Positions 10,871-22,603 of a stretch of DNA of 64,000 bases are shown piece by piece (positions within the stretch are counted from its first letter, which is position 1; each line of letters starts with the position of its first letter). The notes beneath the pieces were generated by a model, which was given only the letters and a program-made list of their open reading frames with translations, had not been told where the DNA came from and made no database searches. The position numbers and the translations under genes were made by a program. This stretch comes from Calamus simplicifolius (lineage: Eukaryota > Streptophyta > Magnoliopsida > Arecales > Arecaceae), in NCBI GenBank assembly GCA_900491605.1, contig UESW01003827.1, positions 1,782,659 through 1,846,658 on the forward strand. The letters are read 5' to 3'.

Positions 10871-11925
10871 AGTAAAGATTATTATTTATTATATTTATTA
10901 ATCTTAAATACTTAAGAATAATAAATATATAAATAATTTTCGCTGGGTTTATATAAATTAAACCCATAACTCATACGCGTCATTCCTTGTGTGCGACCCT
11001 GTAGGTTCACTCAATGTTGGCAGTAGGACTAAAACCCTTTTCGGCTCATAAGACATAATTGGTCTCTAGCAAGACATTATGTCTACCCAAATTGAATGAA
11101 GATCGTCGATCCGACTTTACCTAGTAAATATCAATTATCTAGTCCCTTTGTCACACGATATTTAGTGATTAAGTATGAGGCATAGATCACATCACTCATA
11201 GATTGTTTAATCACAAGTTTTCTTGATTCCAGAGTTTGATTGAATAAACCAAATGTTACTGATAACTTCTATCAATTCATTTAGGCATGGCCATGTACTT
11301 TTCTCAGTTTCACTCTTCAAGAGGGCCCAAAATATCTCTCTCAAATTAATGAGAGGGACAAATTCCTTCACGAACACTCAATTCCTCAACGTAGTTTATT
11401 CCATATCCAATCACAGTCTTATGATCATCTGGTTAAAGATGATGAATAGCCGTATCAAAACATGAAATTCACTATGTAGGGATCCATAGTGTCATCAGGT
11501 CAAAGGACTAAAATAACAACATCATAAAGAGAAGTATTCATAACAGAATCCATATGATACTCTCATGGTGGGTCGATCTAATACAATGTACTTTTACATG
11601 TATCTATGTGTTGACTTGATATCTCATATCCATGACCAGAAAACGTGATCATCAATCAACCAACATACTAATATTACTTCATTATCGTTCTATATAATGA
11701 ATGATTAGGGATAATTTAGAATAGTATTCTTATCACCTTATAGTTTCACTATTTAAGTCACATACTTAAATGATATAAGAAAGAATAAACTATTCAAGGA
11801 AACCTTTTATCACATTAGAAGAGCATAAATAATAACATGATAAATAAAATGATTTATTAAATAAAGATAAAATCATAAATGACAACAAATATCCTGATGG
11901 CATAGGGTACATCACCAGCAATGAG

Positions 11926-14900
11926 AGCCATGAAGGAAGGATATCAAGGTTATATTTAAAATATAAAAAATATTTTGGTAAAACACTAATTATTAAAAAG
12001 CATAAAATTTTGTTCTAAAGTTCAGTAGAAATCGCCACTTTTAGTGGCAGCGGAACCTTCTCGGGCCTTCGTCACGCCAGCGATTTTTACTCAGGCCTCC
12101 GTTACGCCAGCGGAACCTTCTCGCTGATGGGGCAAAATGGATAAGAGCGAAATAGAATAAAAAATATTATTTAAAATAATATTTTTACTTTAACATTATT
12201 TTTACAAAAATTCCATTTTTCATCCTGTCCTTCTAAAACCGGTGCCAAAAACACCGGTTTAAAAACCGACTCGAGATAGGCGAGCACAGCCCATGTACGA
12301 ACGCCTAAGCTGGTCTGCCACGGGATTACCGCTGCCTCAGTCTTTCCTTCTTCACGTAGGAAAACTCTTAAATTTTAAAGCTCTTAGCGACACTGTATCA
12401 GACTGGGACTCATCATATATACAACAATCTTTCGCTTTTCGAATCTATGAATTCAATTGATTTTAACTTATATCTCTTTTCCTTCTTTTGCTTTTGTGCA
12501 TCTGAATCCTCCACAACAATACTCGCGATAGATATAAAGATCAGGTCGAGCCTGAAATTTGTGGAGAGGAATTTCCCAACATTGCGCATGAAGGGATGGA
12601 ATTTATCCCCATAGCGATCTCAAACACACCTTGATCCAGTCACGTTCTTCAAATTCTCTTTAAATTTTTATTCATTTGATTAAAATTTTAGTAGCTTGAA
12701 GAATTAATTTTCTAGCAATTTTTAAGGGTTCGGAGTCCAACGCTACAAGATCAAGCCAACGGAGAAAAACGGTGAGCCAAATTCATATGTCCTTAAGTAG
12801 TATAACATGGCCAGGCTCGATGCGTTATATTGACATGGTTCTTATATTTTGACCATTTACAATGAGAGATGCTTCTAATGACTCCAATGTGGCAAGGAGG
12901 GCTAGGAATTCAAGCTGAGTATGGTTCGGAGGCTGTCTACATCCAGCTCGACCATGGTATCGAGATGTTCCCATTGGCTTAGTCCTGAGTAAGGCCCAAT
13001 GAAAAAGGGTTCTTGACCATCAATTTAGATAATAAATTTTAAAATTACGTTTGCAAGATTTGAATTTAGGTTACTGATGACAATTTCTAATGATTTTAGG
13101 CTCCGATTGAGGTAGGCTTGGCAAAGTGTTGAATTTGGATTGCATATGTCTCAGCCATATACATTCCAATTACATTTATCAAGTTTGAACTTGAATTCGG
13201 TTTATGACACTATACTCTTCAATGCTAGGGATCATCATAACCTTCCTAAAAAATCATAGCTTAGTTTTTAATCCTAACAAACTTTATCCTTCGATACTCT
13301 TAATCTTTGTAGGATACAAATTATAATCTTTACATGACGTGGCTAATCTCTTATCTATATAAGCACATGCAACTCAACACTAAATATCATAGAGAGATGA
13401 AGCGTTCTGAAGATGTGTTCTAGTTTTGTTAAAAAGGTTGAAAAGAAAAAATGATAAGGAATAATAGACTCTTGACTTGCTATTATTTTTAATTTATATA
13501 TTTTCTCTCTATATTTTTTTTCTTTCACTATAATTACTACTTTTACATTTGTGCTATTTAGATCTTAGATTAGTGCGTTTAATCTTCAATATGCTGTTTT
13601 AAAAATAATACCTCAAATTGTCATGTTTTTAATTGCTATCAAATTGTTCTAAAAATAATACAAGTATCTTTCCTTGTATTTATACTCCTTTTTTGAACTT
13701 CTTGTTCATTGTAAATTGAGTGAACCAAGCACACTTATATCTAGTTTTTTTTTTTTTTGTTAGCTCATAAGTAGAAGACTGCATTTGATAAGAAATGAGG
13801 GGCTAAAACTAAATGTACATTTTTTAATGAACATAGAGCAAACATATCCACTGGAAATTAGAAAAACCGAACATGCGAGTACTTTCATGCTGTTTTAGAT
13901 GACAGCAAGTATTTTTCTCCTGGGCTGTGAAAGTCATCTTGTTTCTCTGAAGCTAGACTACAAGGTAAAATGGTCAGTGTTCCTCTAAAGAATTTGCAGC
14001 CTGATGTACCCTGTAGCTCAAATGTGTTCTTCTGTCAACTAAATGAGGCAAAATATGTGGTTGCTCAGAATTATTGTTACAAATGGAGCACTTCACAGAA
14101 GCACATTTTATTGAAGGTGGGTCCTTAAAAATATATCATTGTTATGTGATTTGATATTTAGCAAATCATCATATGAGAAATGGTGTTTGCTTCTGAAATG
14201 AGCAACTGGACTTTGCACACTTAACATTATAGAAATCAATCTCTCTCTCTCTCTCTTTCCCCCTTTTTCTATTGGCAACTTGCCAATTACCAGTCTTTTG
14301 AGGACCTGTCTGGCTTCTTGCCAACTCTTGTGGTTGCCAACTCTTAAATAGTTTTTGTGATGTTCTAAATTCACCTAAAAATTTGTGTGGCAATTATGAG
14401 CTCTTTAACTCCAACAATTGTTGTCAAGTCCTAATTTTCTCCATGATTTATTGAAAGAATCATATTTTGTATCATCGAATGCTGTACATTCTTAAACACG
14501 AGCCGTTATAATTCATTCACAAACCATACTTGCATGAGCAAACACAACTCTTTTGTTATTTTTTAAAATTCTTTAAATCTAATCAGAGTCATTTTAGTCT
14601 GTGTAAGGTGGCCATTCAGATATATGAATATATATTATGGTACAAAGTATGTATCGCAGAGAATCCATCCTCTTATTGAAGCATACTTTTTGAGGCTCCA
14701 GTTAATCGCTTATAAAGTTACTCAATCCCATGCACAACTAATATATATGGCACCAGATCGAAGAAGCCAAACCAATCCCCTGTTACTATGTGACAGGAGG
14801 GATTTTTGTGTGACTCTTAACATTAGTCTCGTGAACAATCTTGCATCTTTTGTTAACACACTTGTATATGCTTCTATCAGTATAAAAATAAATAAATTTT

Positions 14901-15300
14901 GTGAAGAACTTCTTTAATATATTTTTTTTTTTACAAAAAAAAAAAAGAGAAAACGAACGTATTACACCACTCAAAAATATTCACCTCACTTTTCTTTTTT
15001 CTTTTTTTTTTGTAAAACACGTTTTAAGTATTTACATGAGATCAGGTTTTATAATTTATATCTATGTATAGGCCATCAAACTTTTAGTTATAATAGTTTA
15101 ATTTTTTATATTTTAAAAATATTGCATTTCTATCATTCAATTGTATGAGATCGGTGAACCAGTCCATATGTTTGCATAATAATGATGCATCAGTTATTTT
15201 ATTAATTTTAATTAATAAAATATATAAAAAGTATTAATAATATAATATTTTTAAAATAAAACTGAATGTTGGAGGATCAAAATGCATTTTGAGAGAAAGT
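11926..15300. other. Intergenic AT-rich DNA, no gene recognised
   Basis: No credible protein on either strand. It holds a GC-richer patch with CGGAACCTTCTCG twice (12052-12126), a near-palindromic AT stretch (about 12158-12186), a hairpin at 12236-12260 and T-runs. It is probably old, unrecognisable transposon sequence. Confidence 0.6.
12236..12260. repeat. Perfect 9-bp hairpin
   Basis: AAACCGGTG and CACCGGTTT separated by 7 bases; a further AAACCG follows at 12262-12268. No function is assigned. Confidence 0.7.
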
Positions 15301-15342
15301 TTTTAGGATTAAAAAAAAAAGAGGTTTAGTTTAGAGCAGGCC

Positions 15343-15781
15343 GGCCCATATTAATAACCCAACCGGTCATATAACGGAATCGTCAGCGCCGTCAATGCCC
15401 GCATCCTACACGCCAGCGAGACGGACGACGTGTTCCCCGCTCCGCCCGCCCTGTCCGCTGTTGGACCACCCACTCCGTTCCGTTCCGTCAGCCGCATCTT
15501 GCTCCCCAGCGTCCTTGTTCCACCCGCCTAAACGGAATCCCTGCCTCCTTCGCCGTTGTTTCTGACGGCGACCTCGGAGCCCGTCCCCTCGCAGCTGACA
15601 CGGACCAATAGTCTGCCCAAATGCCAATTTTTAAATATAAAATCGATAATAAACTATCGCTTAAAATGGTAAGTTATAAGTTCCCGTTTTCTCTCTTTAT
15701 TTTTTCTCGCTACGTTTTCTTCGCTCGTCGCTCCCCCGGCCCCCGCCCCACCTTTTTCCTCTCTCTTTCTCGGAAGAATTC
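15343..15781 (+). promoter_or_regulatory. Presumed promoter and 5' UTR of the NOI gene
   Basis: A GC- and CpG-rich block (about 15340-15620) begins with a GGCCCAT site-II-like element. It is followed by pyrimidine-rich leader sequence ending directly before ATG at 15782. AAATATAAAATC near 15634-15645 could serve as a TATA element. The transcription start is not determinable by eye. Confidence 0.5.
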
Positions 15782-18520
15782 ATGTCGGTAAGGGCCGATT
15801 TCTTCCCCTATTTCTTGCTATTTTGATGAAAAATTTGAATTCCTCGTGATCTCTTTGATATATTGATGCCTGATCCGATTGGTTGGGAGGGGTTTGATCC
15901 CTTGTGGAAATGATTTGGTCCCATATGGCTTGAGCGATCGATGCGTGGGCTTCCTCTTTTGCTGATGGTTTTGGATTCATTGCACGATGAAAAATTGATG
16001 CCATTTTGTGTGCTTTTTCTGTTTTCAGTCGTTCTTGGGATTGATTTGATGAGTTGGTGTGCGTATTAGGGTTCTTTTGTACTAGTTGGGAAAGAATCAT
16101 TTTCTTTCCTTGGTTTGTCCTTTTTAGTTGTTTTATCGATTGGATTTGGTGAATATTTGATGGTAAAATTTTTAGGGTTTCTTTATGCTTCGGTATGGGC
16201 TTTGGAGGAGGATTTTTATGGTAGTTATTTTGGATGCTGTAGAAAGATACTATATATATATATAGTATCTGAGTTAGGAGCATTCTGAAACATCATTATA
16301 GTTCTTAATGCCTACGAAAATGTTGGCTGGGTTGTGCGTTTGCATATCCGTATGTGTCTTATAAACAAATTGATGGATAAATCATATCCATTTTAGAGCA
16401 GTTATGCTTCATTCACTGGGTACGTAACATTGATTTTGCTCTATGGATACTTTATTGTCAGTTTAAATTTCATCAATGAGCAACTGCCTTATGCATTGTG
16501 GTCAATTGTTAAATTTGTCAACAGCTTATTAAATTGTCAATTTCCAAAAGGTATCTGGCCAGATTTGCTTTATTTTTGAGAAGTTACTTGTAAACTATAA
16601 TCATATGCAAAGAGAGGAATGGTTTTACAAGAAATAATCTGGTCTCTTATTGATGAAGTGACTCGGTGAATCTAACTGCAGGACAATTCTATTCTATCTG
16701 CAATGTAAATTTCTTGCTTTAAAATCCAATCTCGTTTTGTTTGTGGATATACTTGAAACTGTTGAAGTTTACAGCCATCACCGGTTCTTTTAGTTTCACC
16801 CAGAGGAGAGATTGTGTTTCCTAACTTGGTCGAAGAGTTATGGTAGTAGATCTGGAGGTTTGGGCTGCTGAAGTTTTAAAATATGTTCAACTGAAACTCT
16901 TTATTTTTTAAAACAAATTAATTGAATGTGGTGGACTTGAATTTTTCACCAGGGGTTCTGATGGAGCTGATGCTCCTTTTATCTTTGCATGGTTGTTTGT
17001 GCGAGTTGCGCACAAACTATAAGAAGATTAATTAGGCTAATGTTATTTGTTACTAGAATTAATCAGCCTGATGTTATTTGTGACTAGAATTTCTGAACTG
17101 TCCTTGTTCTAGAGCTTGCATGTTGCGAAGGTTTCTAATTTATCCGGTCAGACATATTATCATTTGAAATTTGCTTAACTGACTCCATGATTTTGCATCA
17201 GAGCCACACAAATTTTGCAATTCTCACAAATGTACCTTTTGGTTAAGCGGGATGCAGAATTAGTATATTTAGGGTTTCGATCATCTTGTGTAAAACATTT
17301 TAGGTTAATTTTGACTGCCTATTAGAATATTTTTCTGTCTATGTTAGTTTTGGGCTTCAGCTTTTCTTTATTTTTTCCCCTCAAAATATAAGTAGATATA
17401 TGTAGTTATCTACGTCTAGCACTTTGAATTTTGTTTTGAGGATAACATAGGATTGCTATTTCTCCAAATTACTTCGAAATCATTATCTTGATTTATGTTG
17501 GTAAACCTGCTCCTGCATTTAATCTGTCATCACTGTTTTATTCAAATATTTTGTTGAGTTAACATTAATATTTTCATTTTGATTCTTATTTATTCATGTG
17601 TTAAATAATATAAGCCTAGATAGTTAGACATGTGTGATAAAGTACCATACAAGCGTGGTTTGTAATGGCCACTTAAACGCTTAAGTGGCCACTTAAACAA
17701 CAAGCATTTAAGTGGCCACTTAAACAACAACTTGTTGTTGGACTGTTAAGTGGTACTTTCTTGAGCATTTGTTACTGTTGCTTAAATGCCTATTTAAATG
17801 CGTAAGCAGTTGTGTGCTTAATCGTATCTCATATTAATAATATTGGGTTGGAACCTTGATGTGCTTCATGCACAGTTGATTTGATTGCAAATCTGCTTGC
17901 ACATGCAATGTTTGGTTTCTATCTTCATCCTAATGTTTTTCTCTTGTTTTGTTTTGTTTTGTATTTTTCGTTTAATGTATTTTGAGGGTTCCGCATGCAT
18001 AATTTCATATGCATCTTATGTAAGCTACTGAGTTGAGTTAACAAGGTAGTTTATCTGCTAGGAAAAATGATTGGCTATAGGCATGATATTTAGGTTTATA
18101 TGTGGATATATGAACTGAATGTATCTTTATGGCTTAAGATATTTCTGTAACTATTATTCCAACTATTTGGAATCCTTTATGAGTCCTTATTCACCAACCA
18201 TTCTCTTTAGGGTTACCTATGCTGTTATATTTGTGGAGGATATAACAACAGATACTTTTTCTCCTTGTAGCCCACAGCCAGCCATGTTTTATTCTGGGTT
18301 TTTTCCACCACCTTCCAGCTCCTACTCTTTTTTGTTGAACATGTTCCCTCTGACCTGCAAGTGGGTTACATCTAGGCAGCCAATTTTTGCTGGTGTTCTC
18401 CGTATTGAGCTATATGTTCATGTCCAAATAGGATTTCTTCAAAATATTTGCCTTTTGGTTTCTAGGCTTCTTGGATGCTGTAAATCATAGAAGATGACAT
18501 ATACTTTCTGATGTACATAA

Positions 18521-18556
<36 letters not shown>

Positions 18557-20823
18557 GCAGCTACACAATCTTTTAGTCCTTTGTGTGCAGTTTAATGTAT
18601 CTGACTGTGAATCTTCCAAAAGTTCTGTTAAAAAATTGTAGGCCCAAACTCAACCTCTAGCAAATCAGATAACCAAACCATCTAAATATTGTTTTATATT
18701 TGACCTAAAACAGAAACGATATATGTTATTACTTCTGTTATGTTTTAGTTGTGAATTTAGTATAGATTTTTTCAAAATTGCAATATATCTTGAAAGTATT
18801 CTTGATTAGTATGTCCTGGAAAAACGTTTGCTGCCTATTGTTTAAGGCATAAGAAAATATTGGTTGATTAAATATAGTAGGAACTCTGATTTACATAAGT
18901 AAAGTTGATTGGTAGGATGGTTTAATGACTTTGTTCCAAGTTGCCTAGGCACCTGGGTGGTTGTGTAATGCCTGGGCTATATGATAGGTCCATTGCTGGG
19001 AGTCGGCTGGATGGTTTCACAGTGAAGCTTAATAGTAGCAGATATACTCTTTGTATCTTAGCCATCCCTATGCATAACTGTCACAAATTTGACAAATGTA
19101 GATGGATGCTTGATTATTTCATTCTCACTCGGCGAGCCATATAGACAATCGTGATTGAGATTCGAGGTTAACTGTCTAGCTGTTTAGTATACCACAAAAC
19201 CTCCAGCATTGTACTTATTTCGTTGCTGTTCAGGACCATATTCTCCATCTATCCTTATAGCCACCAATAAAATTATGTTACACTGATCAGAAAATAAAAC
19301 TATTTAAAGTTTTATGGTTCATTGTTTATCATCCACTATCTTTAATGCTTTCTATAAGAGGTTAATTTTCTAATTAAGTATGAACTTTTTTTGGCTACTT
19401 AACTGTTTGTTTGTCTATCTAGCCACATAATTCCATAGATGTATAAAGATGGTAGATTGTTTGTTAACCTTGTTCATATCATTTGATTTTTTTAATTAAT
19501 GCAGTGCAGTACAAAACAGATGTCTTCTGATAAGTCCTTGTATGCTTCTAATTTCAGAAGAGTGTATTTTGTTTGGAAGTACTCTCATTTGGGTTTTGAG
19601 AATTGAAGTTTCTGACAGTTTGGACCATCATATATGCCCAGTGTCTGGGTGATACACTTTGTTGGAAAATCTGGAAAATGAGAAGTCAGCACTATGGCCC
19701 GTCTCAGTGGGGGGCCAGGTGAGAACATTTCTGGGACTGACCAGGACAGACTGGAACAATCATTAAAAACAGAACAAAGGGAGAAAAAAAAAAGAAATTA
19801 ATTTTTTTTAAAAAAAAGATTGTCTGGGATGCCAGGCCATTTAAGTGTTGGTGCTACAATCCTAATCCGGAGGCACTTGGGGTTTTGGATGCCTCCAGGA
19901 CCCAGTGTCTCTCTCTACTCTGGTCCAGTGCTGCCAGAATTGACTGGTTTTTAATTCTTGGTTGTTACTCTTATCAATCATGGGTGCCACATTAAAATGA
20001 GTTTCAATGAACGAAGGGGCTAGAAGCACAGGAACTACTACTGTGGCAAAGCCAACAAGAGATAATAAAGGTGGGTGGTGCTTCAAAAGCAGTTTTTAGG
20101 ATCATGATCCAATCTTAAAAACATATGCAGAATACTCAGTGCCTTGGTACAACTGCTTATAACAGAATATGAAATGCCCGCTTATTCTGATATTAAAAAA
20201 TTTCATGCATGCTTCACTATTAGAAGAAAACATCGCTCTTTGACTTTGGGTAGCGGACTCTACCTGTTTCAAGTATTTTAGGCGCTTAACTTTTGATACT
20301 GTTATTTATTGATGGAAAAGAACACACCTCTAAAAATATCTCCATTGTTACTGATATTAGTGATTTGGATTCCAGCAGGACAAGGGTCGACCATTACCAA
20401 AGTTTGGTGAGTGGGATGTAAATGACCCTGCTTCTGCAGAGGGATTCACTGTGATCTTCAATAAAGCCAGAGATGAGAGGAAGACAGGTGGCAATGCACG
20501 AGGCCCAGACTCTCCTGGAAAGGAGGAGACAGCCCTTAAACAAGGACCTTATCCTACCAAGTCTAATGCTAATGCTGTAAGTTCTTTTTTCTTATTCTAG
20601 AATATGCATTCAGATCTTAGCTACTTGTTCTATAATTGTCTTAGTGAATACTGACAGTCCCTGTCGTATACGGCTTAAGATTGGATGCTACTTCCAAGCT
20701 TTTTAGTTCATTTCTTTCTTTCTTTTTTTTTTTCATTGTAGTTTCCTGCTGTTATCATCATTTCCTTTGATTCTGCAGAAAAAATGGTTTTGCTGCATTC
20801 AAGCCAGTGCAGCGGAGTCTTGA
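15782..20823 (+). CDS. RIN4/NOI-family protein (spliced, about 82 aa)
   Basis: Exons are 15782-15787 (ATGTCG only), 20379-20576 and 20779-20823; all junctions are phase 0 with GT/AG. Exon 2 begins DKGRPLPKFGEWDVNDP and continues GFTVIFNKARDERKTGG, the NOI domain. Exon 3 reads KKWFCCIQASAAES then TGA. LPKFGEW matches the motif cleaved by the bacterial protease AvrRpt2 in RIN4. The Cys-Cys near the C-terminus is the acylation site that anchors RIN4/NOI proteins to the plasma membrane. RIN4 itself regulates plant immunity; for a short single-NOI protein the role is less defined. The start is fixed by the Met-Ser plus DKG layout typical of the family. The 4.6-kb first intron holds no other recognised gene. 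The acceptor before exon 2 is CAGCAG, so an extra Gln is possible (exon start 20376). The coding region looks intact. Confidence 0.92.
17655..17762. repeat. Palindromic TTAAGTGGCCACTTAA cluster in NOI intron 1
   Basis: AAGTGGCCACTTAAAC occurs twice as a near-perfect palindrome (near 17682 and 17710), with a related GGCCACTTAAAC at 17666. AACAACTTGTTGTT follows at about 17726. It may be a short foldback element; no function is known. Confidence 0.75.
18521..18556 (+). repeat. (CT)n microsatellite in NOI intron 1
   Basis: 18 CT dinucleotides with one interruption, followed by GCAG, which makes it resemble a splice acceptor tract; an alternative 5' exon here cannot be excluded. Confidence 0.9.
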
Positions 20824-21140
20824 TTGATCAAGGCTGTTGTGTGTAAGAGCGGAGTCATGAATATGTGTTGGTTTTGCAATATTTTCTGATGGATCAAAAG
20901 CCTTTACTCTGGCAGCAGGTTCTGTTTGATTTTCCTTTGCAGTAGTTTCATAAAGGTGAGATGGTGTGAGAGGGAGCGAGTGATAGGGTAAGGAGGATGG
21001 AAGAGCAAGGAATTGTTTATTCACTTATGTAATTATATGAATATATACTGGAGATATAATCAGAATATGAGTTTGCCTATTCTTATTATTTGATCATTTC
21101 ACCGGTGTGTCTGCTGTTATCAATTACGTTTGCAAATAAA
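20824..21140 (+). terminator. 3' UTR and candidate poly(A) signal of the NOI gene
   Basis: AT-rich sequence after the TGA. AAATAAA at 21134-21140 is a candidate polyadenylation signal about 310 bp downstream; a nearer AT-rich stretch (21030-21065) could also serve. Confidence 0.4.
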
Positions 21141-21879
21141 TTGTGACGATGCTTTTGTTGCACTACTTTCTGCTGGATGAGAAACATCGACTTTTCTCTT
21201 ATTGTGGCGTGCAAACCGGCGAGGCATTGCTTCGATAGGCTGCAAAGCTTCTGTAAAACGCTACCATGGATGGCACTCGGTAAGTGAGGAAAGCAAACGA
21301 CATAGTATTTGGTATCAAATTGTTCTTGAGCCAAAGCACGCTCCGAATGTCTTCTACATTCTATGCTGGTTAAAAGGCAAATTTTAACATTTTGCGTACT
21401 TGAATTACTTGCCATATTTTATTTTAATGCCGGACTTGGGTCTGGTGTGCGAAACTAATATTACTGTTATATTGGTTGAATTGTCTTTGTCGAGATGGGT
21501 GGCGTGGCGGATGGGAGAAGAGGTGGGGAAGAATAAAGTGGTAGGCGGGTTGGCATTGCTTCTAGGGAGGGATATCAGAGACGTGGCAGGATGTAACGCG
21601 TCCTGGAGGCACTTCCCAAATAACTGCCAGACGAATGCTACATGATCAGCATTGTCGGTGAGAGAATTTTTTTCGGTTTCTGTGTTTAGTTTGATGCATT
21701 GTGGCTTCCCTTTGACTGCATGGTCAACATTGTCGGTGGGCGAACTTTTCTCAGTTGCTGTTAAGGGCTGCTTAGCAACTTTGAGCCGTTGGAACGTTGA
21801 GAAATAAATGCTAACAGGGCTTGATAAGGGCTGCTTAGGAAGAAGAGATTCAGGTTTGATGCTTTGGTAATGATTCTGT

Positions 21880-21930
<51 letters not shown>

Positions 21931-22576
21931 CTCTTGATAATGATTCTTAAATCTAAATTGACTTTAAAATTAAAATGATTGAATTATGAATTTGATTATA
22001 TTTAAATATAGCTAAATTAATCTTTTATATATAACAGCGCAAATCCAAAGAAGATGGTAGGCACCTTTCAATCTACTCTTCAAAATCTAATGGGAGAAAG
22101 GAAAAGCCAAGTTAATTTCTTCCTCTTGGCAGTAGTTTTCGTTTTCTTGTCTTTTTTTTTTTTCTTTTTTTCAGCCTTTTATATTCGAACTTCAAAGCAA
22201 GAAGAGGGAGAAGGAAGATGCTTTTGCGAATAGGGAGATGAGCCACAATAATAAGATCCACTCAGATCCGAGGGACGTCACTGACCATTAGTTGCTCCGC
22301 AATGCCAAGGGTAGCTAGGGTTGGGGGAACTTTTTCCGACATTGTACTTCACTAACATGGTCAAGACAAGCGAGCACAATGGATGTCGTACATGAAGGAG
22401 GCATAATGATTAGAAACCATTAGGGAGACAAGCTTCAAAGAAAGAGGTTGTCCATTTCTTGTTGAGCAAAGGACAGCTTTATCATATATTAGAATGCTGG
22501 CGTCTTCTTGCCGAGAGTCTGTCTGCTTTAAGATTAGTGCTGCCCTTTGTTTTCTTGCTGTAATCTCCAGTGATCG
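21141..22576. other. Intergenic region between the NOI gene and the LINE
   Basis: No recognised gene. It contains a compound (TA)n(GA)n microsatellite at 21885-21930 and a T-rich stretch at 22140-22170. The part after about 22180 may be the LINE 5' UTR, but I could not find its left end. Confidence 0.55.
21885..21930. repeat. Compound (TA)13(GA)10 microsatellite
   Basis: Uninterrupted TA tract to 21910 followed directly by a GA tract to 21930. Confidence 0.95.
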
Positions 22577-22603
22577 GTGCAAGTCCGTGAATTCCGTAGG
22601 AAG

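Larger units (their letters stand above)
10132..11920 (-). repeat. 5' LTR of copia B (about 1789 bp)
   Basis: On the minus strand it ends TTTCCAACA next to the primer-binding site. Its start is placed at 11920, reading TGCTGGTGATG, to give TGYTGG...CCAACA inverted ends. It contains a minus-strand TATA box (10506-10515) and a 50-bp tandem repeat. The outer boundary at 11920 is less certain than the inner one, because the partner LTR is outside the window. ATGAG (11921-11925) would be the target duplication. Confidence 0.75.
15788..20378 (+). other. First intron of the NOI gene (4.6 kb)
   Basis: Begins GTAAGG and ends TTCCAGCAG. T-rich, with a (CT)n tract and a cluster of palindromes. No second gene is seen inside; the open frames at 18119-18490 and 15780-16283 (minus) do not resemble proteins. 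Confidence 0.8.

Noticed and set aside
15780..16283. 167-codon minus-strand frame at the NOI start
   Set aside because: Antisense to the NOI first exon and intron, low complexity, no family resemblance.
18119..18490. 123-codon plus-strand frame in NOI intron 1
   Set aside because: No recognisable domain; T-rich intron composition gives hydrophobic chance peptides.
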